Below, piece by piece: positions 1-11,280 of a DNA stretch of 64,000 nucleotides; within the stretch, counting starts at the first letter, position 1, and each line of letters opens with the position of its first letter. The stretch lies in contig CM056743.1 of the NCBI GenBank assembly GCA_029851415.1, positions 69,470,186-69,534,185 of the forward strand, read 5' to 3'. This DNA is from Eretmocerus hayati. Taxonomy: Eukaryota; Arthropoda; Insecta; Hymenoptera; Aphelinidae. The position numbers and the translations under genes were made by a program. The notes under the pieces were generated by a model. It saw nothing but the letters and a program-made list of their open reading frames with translations. It was not told where the DNA came from and did no database searches.

Positions 1-823
1 CGCTAACAAACGTCCTGTTACCTTTTTCACATTCGTGTATGCCGATTTCATCACTTTCACATGGTGGTGAAACGAAACACCTCCCACATCTCGCTCGAGA
101 AAGGTGATGGTCGATGTGAGGGAAGCTTTTATTACATTCTTGACAGTAGAATTTGCTCCTACCGGCAGCTGTTAGATTGAGGATAGTATCAAAATGTCTA
201 CTCCCGTCGTCGTATGACAAATCGATATAACCCGCGAATGATGTATCTTCCCCAAGCGCACCAGTCCCATCGGGAAACGGCTTTTCTCCGCTCCCCAAAT
301 TACCGCGAGAGTACGCACGGATGATAATTCCCCGAGATGCATGATAGTCCTGGAATTTCCCAATCTCTGGATAACCGCATCCACGTGCGGGAACAACAAC
401 ATGGGCTGCCCTAACTAGTTGTTTAGCCAGCTCAAGCTGTAAAGGTCGTCTCCAGTCGCGTATGTTATTCCATAAGTATTTCATTTGTTCCGATGAATCA
501 TTCATCTTGGCAAGGTGGATCTCCCCAACAACTAAAGAGCGTGGCAAGCACATGTCATCCATGTTCGAAACGGAGACAATTGATCTTTGATTCACAGCGT
601 CTATGTCAAGGAAGTTCTTAACACGCCGCGCTCCGATTTGGAGCTCAACGTAGGCAACATCTAGAACAAAACTTTCATGAATCTCGGAATTTTCGTTACT
701 CCGCGTCAAGGATGAGGTTCCACAAGTCGTCGGGATGAAAATTTTCAACAGGCCCATGAGAGATCCCTCCAGCCCCATGGGTGAATCTATTCGAATCAAT
801 TGGAAACACCGACCAAATCGGTG
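1..823 (-). pseudogene. Polinton/Maverick-type DNA polymerase B, N-terminal fragment, open at left edge
   Basis: One frame is open on the minus strand from 823 to the window edge (about 274 codons; first in-frame ATG at 778). After about 80 residues comes a block with MCLPRSLVVGEIHLAKM, then IRDWRRPLQLELAKQL, GCGYPEIGKFQDY and a Cys/His cluster (FYCQECNKSF, ARCGRCF, CESD, HECEKG). From memory this order of blocks resembles the N-terminal part of insect Polinton/Maverick protein-primed polymerases, upstream of the exonuclease and polymerase domains, which would lie beyond position 1. Such enzymes replicate the element's linear DNA from a protein primer. TAA and TGA stops lie immediately upstream at 829-824, so the copy is probably dead. 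It could instead be a host gene derived from such an element. The family call is from memory of conserved blocks, not a search. Confidence 0.6.
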
Positions 824-1393
824 TCATTAGCCTGTTCAGTGATGTAAGCCCATATCTCCAATAGCGTAATGTGGGTACAGAATATGGTTCCTGTCAGACT
901 GGGGTGGCTGCAGCACTTGTAAAGCCAGCCATCTGGCAATGACTCCGAATCTACGAACGTGTCGATGACCCTCACTCGCAACAATGAACCGCTGACCGGG
1001 AGGTAATACTCCTGAATGGAGCGGGTTCTGACTCATACCGTTGCTGCTTTGTAGATTGTGGCTGCTGTCTTCGTTACCATCGGCCATGCCACCACCACCA
1101 CCTGTTTGCGGCGCGTGAAGCGATTGTATTGATAGCTGCTCAGTAGTGGTTAGCGTTGATTTGCTGGCTTCATCGGGTATAGAGTGGCCGTTTATTCCAC
1201 TGTTTCCTTGAAGATCGTTTTTCTGTGGGAAAACCGGACTGTGTGGCGTATCCTCGTTAACTTCCAACTCGCTTTGTCTCTCTTCGCTTGGTAATGTTTG
1301 CTCTGTAGAATAATGCGTGAATGAACGATGAGTAGATTCATGAACATACATGGTGAAATTGTACTGTTTACAACTAAGAAATTCGTCTGTCTG
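796..1393 (-). pseudogene. Frameshifted upstream part of the polymerase gene
   Basis: Two overlapping minus-strand frames continue upstream of the polymerase fragment. One covers 836-1351 (171 codons) and is rich in Ser, Thr, Gln, Glu and Gly. The other covers 796-984 (62 codons) and contains LLEIWAYITEQAND. The shorter frame stops at 796, overlapping the start of the polymerase frame, where the coding signal seems to pass from one frame to the next; this suggests frameshift decay of one gene. The BEL target duplication begins at 1394. I recognise no catalytic motif here, and the link to the polymerase is inference from position and frame hand-over. An intron-containing gene is the main alternative. 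Confidence 0.35.
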
Positions 1394-1398
1394 GGCGG
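1394..1398. repeat. Target-site duplication GGCGG, left copy
   Basis: GGCGG directly precedes the 5' LTR and is repeated at 10254-10258 after the 3' LTR. A 5-bp duplication fits integrase-mediated insertion of an LTR retrotransposon and fixes both ends of the element. Confidence 0.9.
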
Positions 1399-1945
1399 TG
1401 TTCGTGTGTATGAGTATTAGAGCAATTATATATCTATATTCATAGATCTATATTCATAGAGACTGCTCGGCTTGACGTTCTCGGTCGTTGCCTTTCTTCT
1501 CCTTGTTCTCACGCGAGTCAATTTTTTCACCTTATTGGCCGAAATTAAATCAGGCGACCAGTGCAACGACTCGAGTCCTTCTTGCCGAGCTGTGCTCATT
1601 GCTCAGCATGCGTTAGTTAGCCGTTGATCTGCGAGTACGCAACATGTGCGGCTCGAGCGTCGTCGCGTCCGATCTTTCTCGCGATCACGCCGGTGCCCGC
1701 CCGCGACAATTAATCCTTTGTTTCTTTCAATAGTTTTTACTCTCAATTTTCAATCCTGCGCCGCGCACGCGATTCTCCGCGATTCATCTTTTCATCTTCT
1801 GTTCCACACCTTCTGTCGACAATATAGTGATACTTCATTCTCATTATATATCAAGTGAGTGTTAATTGAAAACCCTTTTCCTTTCATGCGATCGATCCAC
1901 ACTAGTATGGGCTCCGAGGTTCCATAAGAACACCTCGTCCCGACA
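1399..1945 (+). repeat. BEL/Pao 5' LTR
   Basis: The 547-bp repeat matches 9707-10253 at all but about nine positions. It starts TGTTCGTGTG and ends CGACA. An internal 18-bp motif (TATATTCATAGA type) is doubled near 1435-1460. As a 5' LTR it should hold promoter and polyadenylation signals, but no clear TATA box or AATAAA can be assigned by eye. Confidence 0.92.
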
Positions 1946-1948
1946 TTT

Positions 1949-1964
1949 TGGTAGCAGAGCTTGG
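1949..1964 (+). promoter_or_regulatory. Primer binding site, initiator tRNA-Met type
   Basis: TGGTAGCAGAGCTTGG starts 3 nt after the 5' LTR. Its first 11 bases complement the 3' end (CTCTGCTACCA) of animal initiator tRNA-Met, the likely primer for minus-strand DNA synthesis. The match weakens after the first 11 bases. The position is diagnostic; the tRNA identity rests on memory of the tRNA sequence. Confidence 0.7.
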
Positions 1965-3102
1965 TGGAATCGTGTCTTTTTTTGAATCTCGCGAAAATCG
2001 AGTCGCGTGCGAGAATCGCAAAATTGGTGTGCGCGCGCGGGAAACTCGAGAGTGTCGCGGGCAGAGTGATTGTGAAGTGCTGAGTGCAAGTGCGGGCGAA
2101 ATCATCATCGTCTCGCACCCAGTTTTTTTGTGTACCTCGTTGCACCAGCACTGGAACCTGGCTAAAGTTCCACGGCACCGGCGTCGAGACGACGACGACG
2201 CAGCAGATCTGCTCGCCCAAAGGCGAGCCTTGAGGGAGGAGGCAGCAGCCCTGTGGCAGTCATTGGCCACAGCGAGCAGTCGACCCGGAATTTTTTTTCC
2301 ACGCATCATCATCGGCGTTTGGGTCGATGTTGCTGCCGTCCTGACGTCCACACCATCGAGCGACGTCGGGCACCCTGCATAGCATCCTAGGGAGCAGCGA
2401 GGAGGGCAGAGGGGAAAGAGAAAGCCGTGGCAATCGAACCGCGGCAGGTGAGTGTATCGTTCCTTTACATACATATATATATCACCACATTTGAATCTTA
2501 CGAGGTGATCATAGTTGCGCGCTCTCGCACTTGTCCCCGCCCGCCCACCCGTTCTTCTGCACATACTTGAGGCAGCTATAGTTACTGCCGCAGTACAACG
2601 TTGCCGCTGCTTCATATGATTGAAAACTATATATAGCACTATACTACCCTCGCCGCGCGGCTCGCTTCCAAGTCTAGTGCTCGTGCACTTGCAATACGAA
2701 CAGCTGTTCTCAGTCTGTCTCTCTCGCTCATCGCTCGACTAGACTTGGCTGCTGCAGTATAGGCTCGTATTGGCGAGCGTCTCGATACATGCAGCAAATT
2801 ACATCGCGAGTCGCGCACAGCTGATTATACTTGCTCCCTCGAATATCGGTCTCGAATATTGGATGCTCACGGCTAGCTACAATTATGTTTGTTCTGTCTC
2901 TCTGTCCCGTGTGTTGTCCAATCCAAAATCCCTTGTTCGAACCTTCATCTCAGTCCTTGTTCCTCTTAACTTTATCCTATTTTTTCGCAATCTAGTCAAT
3001 TACATCGCTTGACGTGCACTTTGAGGACGTTTACATAGTACGTTCCTCGAACATTATTAGACCATTTTTACTGCGAATTAAGATTGATCAACTTGTGAAA
3101 TC
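1965..3102 (+). other. BEL/Pao untranslated leader
   Basis: About 1.1 kb separates the primer site from the gag ATG. A frame is open from 1948 to 2382, but it has no ATG near its start, runs through the primer site and resembles no gag, so I treat it as chance. The stretch near 2450-2800 is low-complexity with CT-rich runs. Packaging signals probably lie here but cannot be located by eye. Confidence 0.55.
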
Positions 3103-4990
3103 ATGGCGACGATCACCGCAGCTGAGTTAAATTTGAAACTCGAACGTCTCGAACGGTTGAAAGGTTATAGTTTGAATTTTATAGAAAATCCTAAAAAATC
3201 AGCTACAGCTGAAGAACGGAAGCAATCAACGTACGTAACGAAAAAACTTGGTAGTTCAACAGATTATTGGTTTGAACTCAAAACCCATCACGAGTTTGCT
3301 GACACAAACAAATCCCTTTTGCCAAATCATGAATTTTTCGAAGAAGATTGTTTTCTTGAAATTGAAGACGCGGTAGCGAGGCATTATGCAGCTATAGAAT
3401 CCTGGCTGCCTACCCCTGTACCAGCGGAACAAAGTGTATCAGCATCAAATCTAAGCTCAGGCTCAATGACTTTGTCTCAAATATTGGCACAGCAAGCACA
3501 TCAATTTGAACGTTTTTTGAAAAGAACTTCTGAAATACAATCGGTCCCTCCTATTGCAACGCCTACCTTTTCAGGCAAGCAAGAAGACTGGGACATTTTT
3601 AAACCTCGTTTTGAAGCTGTTGTCATGAATAAGCCATATTCTGATGCACTCAAAATCCAATATTTACTTGATGCTGTACAGGGGGCGGCAGCAGAGTTAC
3701 TGAAGGGTATCACGCCTGATAGCACGAATTTCAAGCCAGCTTGGGATAAATTGTCTCGTCGGTATGATAATAGGCATCTTGCATTTTTTTGAAGAAAGGT
3801 TTGGCAAATTCGAGCAAATCGAGATAGATAGGGTGCAATTGGGAAAAAAATCCCCAAAAATTTTTTTCATCTCGCGCAAATTGTTTGAAAGTCTGATGAC
3901 TTGCGCTCTGTGACGTCACTCCGACAAAGTAGTCGACTGCCGCTATTGTATGGCGTCTTGCAATTTCCTTGATCCCTCCAGGAAAAGGTTTGGCAAATTC
4001 GAGCAAATCGAGACGAGTATTGTGCAATTCAAGAAAAAATTCCAAAAATTTTCTTTGCCTTGTGCAAATTGTTTGACAGTAGGATGACTTGCGCCGTGTG
4101 ACACAATCGTCTGACTTTCAAACAATTTGCGCAAGTTGTAAACAATTTTTGGGAATTTCTTTCTAATTGCACCTTACTCATCTCGATTTGCTCGAATTTG
4201 CCAAACCTTTTTTTTGGGGGGTCAAAAAAAATGCAAGATGCCTATAGTCGTAGAAGAATGACTACGCATATGCACGCGCTACAATCCTTGAAACCTCTTA
4301 CCGAAAAATCGGCATCTAAACTAAATGAAATTCTGAATAAAGCTGAGCAAGCAGTTCAAGGTTTTAAGGATCTCAAATTTCCTGTTGAATCCTGGGATTG
4401 TGTTCTTGTATATTGCATTGTTAGTAAACTTGATCCTAGCACTCGTGAAGCTTGGGAAAACAATCAATCGAATATTGAGGGATTTTCTACGTACGCTGAT
4501 CTTTCAAAATTTCTCGAAAATCGCATTCGTGCACTTGAATCGGCGGCTCTTTACGCCACACTTGACTCGTCTTCGAATCAAAATCAAAGCTCGTCGAAAC
4601 CTCATTCCTCGTCACAAAACTCATCCGCAAAAAACTCGTTGGCTGTAAATGTTGCGAATGTTCAATCGAACAGCAAAGCGGCCTCATCATCTACGGTACC
4701 CTCGGAAAAACAAGTTGATTCTTGTTATTGTTGTAAACAAAACCATCATATCCATGCTTGCGAGTCCTTTGCAGCCTTGAGTGTTCAACAGCGATATGAC
4801 CTCGGTAAACAAAAACGGTTGTGCATAAATTGCCTACGTCCAGGTCACTACCTCAAAGATTGTAAATCTAGATATCGCTGCTTAATCTGCAAAGGGTCTC
4901 ACCACACAAAATTGCACAACGGTGCGTACTCGAAAAAACCGGTGGATAAACAAGAAAAAGCGGAAAAACCCTCGACATCTCCACAAGTGG
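3103..4990 (+). pseudogene. gag: BEL/Pao gag, interrupted by a MITE
   Basis: Gag is the nucleocapsid protein of the element. The reading frame starts at ATG 3103 (MATITAAEL) and runs to 3771, where a 472-bp MITE is inserted. It resumes in the same frame at 4244. The first half holds a long helical region and then the block PTFSGKQEDWDIFKPRF, typical of the DUF1759 gag region of BEL elements. The second half holds three zinc-knuckle-like clusters: CYCCKQNHH with HACESF near 4724, CINCLRPGHYLKDC near 4822, and CLICKGSHH near 4880. Taking out the MITE and one AT dinucleotide joins the frames without a stop, so gag was intact when the MITE arrived. It is one frame with the protease and RT that follow. 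Confidence 0.85.
3772..4243. mobile_element. 472-bp MITE inside gag
   Basis: The ends are inverted repeats: AGGCATCTTGCATTTTTTTG at the left, and its complement with small differences at the right. A second inverted motif, AGGTTTGGCAAATTCGAGCA, occurs at about 3796 and 3985 on the plus strand and at about 4180-4207 on the minus strand. AT flanks both ends (3770-3771 and 4244-4245), consistent with a 2-bp duplication. Precise removal restores the gag frame. No transposase is encoded. The 2-bp AT/TA duplication suggests a Tc1/mariner-like source, but the superfamily is inference. Confidence 0.85.
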
Positions 4991-6361
4991 CTACGCATAC
5001 TGCAGTGGTCGGGAGAACTTGTTTGCTTGCCACAGCTAGAATCATCTTACATTCAAAATCGGGTGAATCACTGGAAGTTAGGGCTCTCGTCGATCGTGAG
5101 GCTGAGAGATCTTTCTTATCAGAACGAGTGGCGCAAGCGCTCTCGTTGCCGTTATCAAAAATATCACAAGATATAACTTTTCTTGGGGGTGAATCTGGGC
5201 TTACTGTAAAATCAGAAGCATTTTTGGAAATACGCTCACCTATTCGTTCGGATTTCAAGCTTGATCTCTCAGCTCTAGTATTGCCTGAACTAACTCGAGT
5301 CTTGCCAGCTAGTAAAGTCGACTCGAGTTCTTACGCTCATTTGAAAAATCTCCAACTCGCTGATCCTTGTTTTGCGTCACCTGATAAAGTTGATTCTGTC
5401 TTGGCTGCCGATGTTTATGCGGCGATCATTTTACCAGGCTTGCGAAAAGGCAAAACTGATGACCCTGTGGCGCAGAATTCGGTTTTTGGCTGGATTATCA
5501 CTGGAAACTCTCATTCGAATTATGCAAGCGTTAGTTCTTCTTGTGCTCTTCATGTTGCCCTTTCTGACCAGTCTTTGTCTGAAAACTTGCAAAAATTCTG
5601 GGAAATCGAGGAACTTCCTCACGCTTCAGCACCTAAATCCCAAGATGATGAATTTTGTGAAAATTATCTCATGTCTACGGTGTCATCCACGCCGGAAGGA
5701 CGAGTTATCGTTAGGCTTCCATTCAAGCAAGATACTGAAATTCAACATTTTTCTGATTCGAGGGACATCGCCATCGCTTGTTTGCTACGTTCAGAACGAC
5801 GACGTCGGCGTGATGACAACCTCGACGCTGCATATACGGGCTTTATGAAGGAATATGAGGAGCTTGGGCACATGCAGCTTGCGGAAGAATCAACATCAGC
5901 TCGCCCAGTAGTCTACCGTCCAGAATCTTCCAGTTTTTCGCCGTCAGACCAACAAAATCAGAGTGGTATTCAACGCGTCGCAAGATGGAGGTAATGGCTA
6001 TTGTATCAATGATTTTCTGCTCCCTGGCCCAAAGTTACAGAAGGATATCGCTCATATTATCATTCGATGGAGGTTTTTCAAGTTTGTGTTCGCCACGGAC
6101 ATAGTAAAAATGTTCAAGCAAGTGCTGATTCACCCTGATGATCGCAATTTTCAGCGCATCGTATGGAAAGATGATCGATCTCCAAAAATCCTAGATTTCA
6201 TTTTGAATACGATAACGTATGGCACCGCTTGTGCACCATTTCTCGCACTCAGAATTTTGATCTACCTCGCTGACATACACGGAGACGAATTTCCACTTGG
6301 TGCAATGATCATCAAATTACTTAGCTATGTCGACGATCTCTTTGGAGGGGGGATAATTTAG
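4991..6361 (+). pseudogene. pol: BEL/Pao protease and reverse transcriptase, frameshifted
   Basis: The gag frame continues as pol to 5994. The protease region near 5060-5130 reads VRALVDREAERSFLSE; BEL proteases usually carry an Asp-Ser/Thr-Gly triad at this spot, so DRE here implies loss of the active site. After a frameshift near 5960 the RT continues to 6361 with FKFVFATDIVKMFKQVLIHP, the mutated line TYGTACAPFLALR, and the catalytic block LLSYVDDLFGGG (YVDD, about 6325-6350). A stop at 6359-6361 ends this frame. The RT would copy element RNA into DNA in cytoplasmic particles, but this copy is clearly broken. Confidence 0.85.
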
Positions 6362-7322
6362 AGGATACCCTTGAAGCTCGTAATCAACTAATAGGTCTAT
6401 TGGAAAAAGCCCTCATACCACTTGGAAAATGGGCTGCAAATGATGTCGAACTTTTACAAGGACTGAATACGGAAGCCGAGTCCGAAATTTCTGTAAATAT
6501 TGAGAACGTTGTGTCAACTTCGGGCCTGGAGTGGGCCACAGATTCAGATGAATTCTTTTCGAGGTAGACATGCCGGTACAGCCAACAATTTTTACAAAAC
6601 GCATCGTTCTCTCAGAAGTTTCAAAATTATTCGATCCACTTGGCTGGCTTGCTCCGTTTTTGGTACAATGTAGAATCCTCCTCCAAAAATTCTGGTTAGC
6701 TAGATTAGATTGAGATACCCCACTTGAAAACAATCGACTTGGAGGATGGCTTGAACTTCGAAATCAAATCCCTACTTTGAACTCGATTAGAGTACCTCGA
6801 TGGATGAAGACTTGTTCGAGCACTGCATGGACGATGCACGGGTTCGCCGACGCGTCAACTCATGCATATGCAGCTGCCATCCACTTAGTCATCCCAGGAC
6901 ACTCGTCAGTCTTGCTCATGTCAAAAAATCGTGTTGCTCCCACTAAGTCATTATCTGTACCTCGTTTGGAGCTCTGTGCAGCCCTTTTACTCGTACAGTT
7001 GATTAATCATGTGCATTTACAACTCCAAAATCGAGCAACGCAGACTTTTTGCTGGTCTGATTCCAAAACCACTCTCGACTGGCTGGCGGGTGAGCCTACG
7101 CGTTGGGTAACCTTCGTAGCGAATAGAGTCAGCAATATTCAAAGGTTTCTTCATTCCGCATACTGGTCATATGTACCGACTCATGAAAATCCGGCAGACC
7201 TCGCAACCCGGGGGAAGACGGTTGAAGACTTGAAAAATTCGAGTCTCTGGTGGCACGGGCCTCATTGGATCACATCAGACGCGTCTCAGTGGCCGTCTCA
7301 GCTTAACATCAAGCCAGATTAG
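6362..7322 (+). pseudogene. pol: BEL/Pao RT thumb and RNase H region
   Basis: Coding similarity resumes after the RT stop, through 6362-6735 with further stops and shifts. A clear frame runs from 6777 to 7322. It holds the RNase H core: HGFADASTHAYAAAIHL, then SVPRLELCAALLL and FCWSDSKTTLDWL, and ends in VPTHENPADLATRG, the usual C-terminal block in BEL elements. The Asp, Glu and Asp residues expected for RNase H are present in these blocks. RNase H degrades the RNA strand during cDNA synthesis. Confidence 0.8.
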
Positions 7323-7325
7323 AAA

Positions 7326-8919
7326 TTGGAGGTCCGCGCTCATGCTGTATTCGAAGTCCCGGAGAACTCGTCAGCTCTTGAATATCTTGAAAAGTTCTCA
7401 TCATTTCGAAAAATTAATCGAATTGTTGCCTTCATATATCGATGGAAATTCAATGCCAAATTAGAGAAAGGTCAACGTGTAAGCGGTTCTCTTTTGCGCT
7501 CTGAGCTTCTTGCCGCGGAATACGGGATATTCAGGGCCATTCAGAGCCAATTCTTTGCAAAAGAAATTAAAATTATAATGGATAAAGGAAAATTTCCTGC
7601 AACCAGTTACTTACGTCGAATACTTCCGTTTTTTTGCCCGCAAGGTCTGCTTAGAGTGGGGGGGTCGACTACAAAATGCGGATTTGCCTTTCAATGAGAA
7701 ACATCCGATTATCATGCCAACTAAATCCATTTTCGTTCGGAGACTTGTTGAGGAACTTCATAGATCTTGCTTGCACGGAGGAGTGCAACTCATGCTGAGT
7801 CAACTCTTCCGGTGGGCTTGGATTCCCAGAGTAAAGCACATTGTTCAAAAGGTTTTCAAAAATTGTGGGCGCTGTGCTCGTTTGACTGCTAGACCTTTGG
7901 AACAGCAAATGGCTTCTTTGCCAGCTGTTAGACTAACACCTAAAATGCCATTCGAAGCTATAGGAATAGATTTTGCCGGACCAATTTCCGTCTTGTTCTC
8001 TCGTGCCCGGGGTGCAAAGTCAATAAAAGGATATTTTGCCATATTCATTTGTATGATCATCAGGGCAATTCATATAGAAGTGGTTTCGGATCTAACTAGT
8101 TCAGCATTTTTAGCAGCGTTTCGACGCTTCGTGTCACGAAGAGGTAGATGTACTGACGTGTATTGTGATAATGCTGGCAATTTCACCGGTGTCAGTAGAG
8201 AATAGAAACAACTTTTTCGACAAGCATCCTCGTTTTCAGCTGAAATCGCTGCTTTACTCGCCGACGAAAAAGTGACTTGGCATTTTTCTCCGCCACGCGC
8301 GCCACACTTCGGCGGTCTTTGGGAAGCTGCCGTAAAAAGCTTCAAATATCACCTCAAGCGCGTTGCAGGAGACTCGATTTTGACGTTTGAAGAATTTTCA
8401 ACCCTCACTGCTCAAATAAAAGCTTGCTTAAATTCAAGACCCATCTGTCCTATCAGTTCGGAGGGCGCTGACTTAGTCGCGCTCACTCCTGGGCATTTGC
8501 TTATCGATCGATCCATGACAGCCGTCCCAGAATCTTTTGATGACAGAAATGTAACTATTTCACCTCCTTGTAGATGGCTTCAAATCAAACGAATGAGGAA
8601 TGATTTCTGGGACAAGCGGAGGAAGGAAGTCATCCATCACTATCAAAAACGAAGCAAATGGATCAACATTAATGAGCAGTTGAGGGTAGACGACGTTGTT
8701 TCGATCAAGGACGAATCAACTCCACGAACAAAATGGCCCCTGGCTCGGGTCACGGCACTTCATCCTGGGAAAGACACGATCGTTCGGGTGGTCGACCCCC
8801 AGCCCGCCACTTCCACCTGCACTCGAGCTCTGTGCAAGCTCGTGAAACTGTCGACTGAGCCAGATGAACGAGAGGATGTCGAAGGCGAACAGCACCAGGC
8901 TGATGATGATTCTGCATAA
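7326..8919 (+). pseudogene. pol: BEL/Pao integrase, three broken segments
   Basis: Three plus-strand frames (7326-7697, 7684-8205, 8272-8919) together make an integrase. The zinc-binding part has HRSCLHGGVQLML and, later, KNCGRCARL (an HHCC layout near 7760-7870). The catalytic part has IGIDFAGP (first Asp, near 7963), YCDNAGNFTG (second Asp, near 8163) and FGGLWEAAVKSFK (Glu, near 8325). The C-terminal part after 8560 matches the extra domain found in BEL integrases (WPLARVTALHPGKD). A frameshift near 7690 and a stop near 8203 disable it. The enzyme would insert the cDNA and make the 5-bp duplication. Confidence 0.87.
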
Positions 8920-9706
8920 TCCTCGCGAATTGTCCGACATCTCACTACACACTTTCCTCGTTTCGCTTTACACCCGCGAAAAAATAACGTCCGTTTGTCG
9001 ATTTTGATTTCCTTATCATTTGTTCCACCATACTTCCTCGTAGAGTCACGCTTTTCATGAACATACTAGTGACGCTTGCTGAATCTGGAACGCTGTAAAG
9101 CCGGAAGGGTCAGTTTCGTCCTTTTCCGCGATAGTAATTTGATTCAACTTGGAGTTTTTCTGAGGAGTATGAGTATTTTGTTAATGTTTTCACCCGTTTC
9201 ACACATATGTTAATTGCGAAAAGTAACAAGGTCACATTGAATTGTATTCGATTGCGTTGATTCCGAAAATTTAGGGAATTGTACACGCACCGGGTTTTCT
9301 CTTTTGTTTTTTTTCTAGGATTTTGTTTGTTGATTTCGAGTTTATGGCACTATTCAGTGTACCATATGAGATATATTTTCGTTACCTTTCAAGGTTTGTT
9401 ATTTGATGTGTCTCAATTTTGAGAAGTTATTAATTAGATAATTGATACTGATTGAGGTTGATTTCATCTATCCTTTCTTGAGTCATTGGATATCAGGAAC
9501 TATGTTCAACTGTTACTTCTCCTTCTGGGATTTCAGTATGTCGCTTTGAAAGTTTTTCATGAAATGCATATTTTTTTGATCTCGCTAAACGTACGGACAT
9601 ACCGTTCTCCCTTAGTCTTATATTCCCGTAATTTCTCATTTTCTTGATTTTCATGCATTGTGATACTTTTGTTCTTGCTTGCTTTGAGCAAGCAAAGGGG
9701 GCGGTA
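8920..9706 (+). other. BEL/Pao 3' untranslated region with polypurine tract
   Basis: No coding frame is visible between the integrase stop and the 3' LTR, and no envelope. The last bases before the LTR, GAGCAAGCAAAGGGGGCGG (about 9686-9704), form the purine tract expected to prime plus-strand DNA synthesis. Confidence 0.7.
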
Positions 9707-10253
9707 TGTTCGTGTGTATGAGTATTAGAGCAATTATATATCTATATTCATAGATCTATATTCATAGAGACTGCTCGGCTTGACGTTCTCGGTCGTTGCC
9801 TTTCTTCTCCTTGTTCTCACGCGAGTCAATATTTTCACCTTATTGGCCGAAATTAAATCAGGCGACCAGTGCAACGACTCGAGTCCTTCTTGCCGAGCTG
9901 TGCTCATTGCTCGGCATGCGTTAGTTAGCCGTTGATCTGCGAGTACGCAACATGTGCGGCTCGAGCGTCGTCGCGTCCGATCTTTCTCGCGATAACGCCG
10001 GTGCCCGCCCGCGACAATTAATCCTTTGTTTCTTTCAATAGTTTTTACTCTCAGTTTTCAATCCTGTGCCGCGCACGCGATTCTCCGCGATTCATCTTTT
10101 CATCTTCTGTTCCACACCTTTTGTCGACAATATAGTGATACTTTATTCTCATTATATATCAAGTGAGTGTTAATTGAAAACCCTTTCCCTTCCATGCGAT
10201 CGATCCACACTAGTATGGGCTCCGAGGTTCCATAAGAACACCTCGTCCCGACA
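9707..10253 (+). repeat. BEL/Pao 3' LTR
   Basis: This is the second 547-bp LTR, starting TGTTCGTGTG and ending CGACA, with about nine single-base differences from the 5' LTR. The GGCGG duplication follows at 10254-10258. Confidence 0.92.
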
Positions 10254-10258
10254 GGCGG

Positions 10259-11121
10259 AATGTCATCAGTTTCCTGAGGAGCCGTTGAAACTCTCCCGTG
10301 CACAATCTAATACATCGGCTATATCGAATTTGGCGTAGAGAATTAAATTTCTGTCCTCCGCTAATGTATTGAAGAATCGACGTTGCTGCGTAGCTCTCGC
10401 ATTCCACAATCGATTAGCGTAGATTCGTAGAATTGTCGAATGAGAGATCCAATATCAAGATCACCATTCTCGTATTATCGTATGACTACGGAGTGAATAG
10501 ATGGGGGTCAACAACTTACAATAGTAAAGGTAGCGTAGTGCAATGGAATAGGATGCTCACCTTGGTCGATTCTTTTGTCCATAAGAGAGTATTCGTCGTA
10601 TTCACGGTAAGACAATCGATGCCCATCTTGGACAACATGATATTGTCGTTGGGCCATTGGTACTCCCTTGAGATAGAAATCTAGTAGTATGCGCGACCTT
10701 TCAGTTCGTTCTTGCTGTTGTACATTCCCATCACTTTCTCTCTCGCCCGAAACATCGCGCCTGACGCGTATATCGAGTCCAACCACAGCAGGGGTGTCTC
10801 GCTCATTAACACCGTTGATCGGTCCATCTCAATGAACGCCTAACTCTGACGGAGTTGTTGAGTTCGCGGGCTGAAAGATTCGGTGTGCTATTGCATACCA
10901 CGCATCAGCGCTGGGCTCAGCAAACTCTCGCGCTAGTAAGATCGCAAGACGTCCCCTCGGTTTGCCTCTCAATATGCCCGTATCGTCATTGGGATCAAGA
11001 TAGGTCGATGAAGAAGATAACCCGGAATAGGCTTCACTTTCATAATCTTCGTCTCGATCTTCTTGAGGTTGAGATTCGGATGCAAGCGAAACATTCTCCA
11101 CGCTTCCCCGTTATCTCATGA
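10259..11121 (-). pseudogene. Further upstream piece of the split polymerase relic
   Basis: The minus strand here should be contiguous with the polymerase relic at 796-1393 once the BEL element is removed. Frames at 10829-11101 (90 codons, acidic and Ser-rich, containing AIAHRIFQPANSTTPSELG) and 10508-10786 share one reading frame and are separated by a single TGA at about 10829-10831. A third short frame covers 10260-10407. The acidic, low-complexity make-up fits an N-terminal extension, but no motif proves it. Another gene of the same element, or a host exon, is possible. Confidence 0.35.
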
Positions 11122-11280
11122 GCTGATAGTGTTCAGGCATTGTTCACAATGAATCAGTGGTGCGCCCGAGGTCATGGGGGTGGGAGTAATAAACAAAATA
11201 TGGGGCCGAGCAGCTGATGGTCCGAAGTCCCGCTGGTTTAGCTGTGTGTATAGATATATATTTGTATAGCTTCAGATTCT

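Larger units (their letters stand above)
1399..10253 (+). mobile_element. BEL/Pao LTR retrotransposon (8.9 kb, defective)
   Basis: The element has two 547-bp LTRs that begin TG and end CA, a primer binding site, a gag-pol region, a purine-rich tract next to the 3' LTR, and GGCGG duplications on both sides. Domain order is gag with zinc knuckles, protease, reverse transcriptase with YVDD, RNase H, then integrase with H2C2 and DDE motifs. This order, together with the gag type, is that of BEL/Pao. The LTRs differ at about nine positions (near 1.6%), so insertion was fairly recent. The coding region has several stops and frameshifts plus a MITE, so this copy cannot make a full polyprotein. It interrupts a Polinton-type polymerase relic on the opposite strand. 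I saw no envelope gene. Confidence 0.93.

Noticed and set aside
1948..2382. A 144-codon frame right after the BEL 5' LTR
   Set aside because: It has no ATG at its start, runs through the primer binding site and resembles no gag; gag has its own clear start at 3103.
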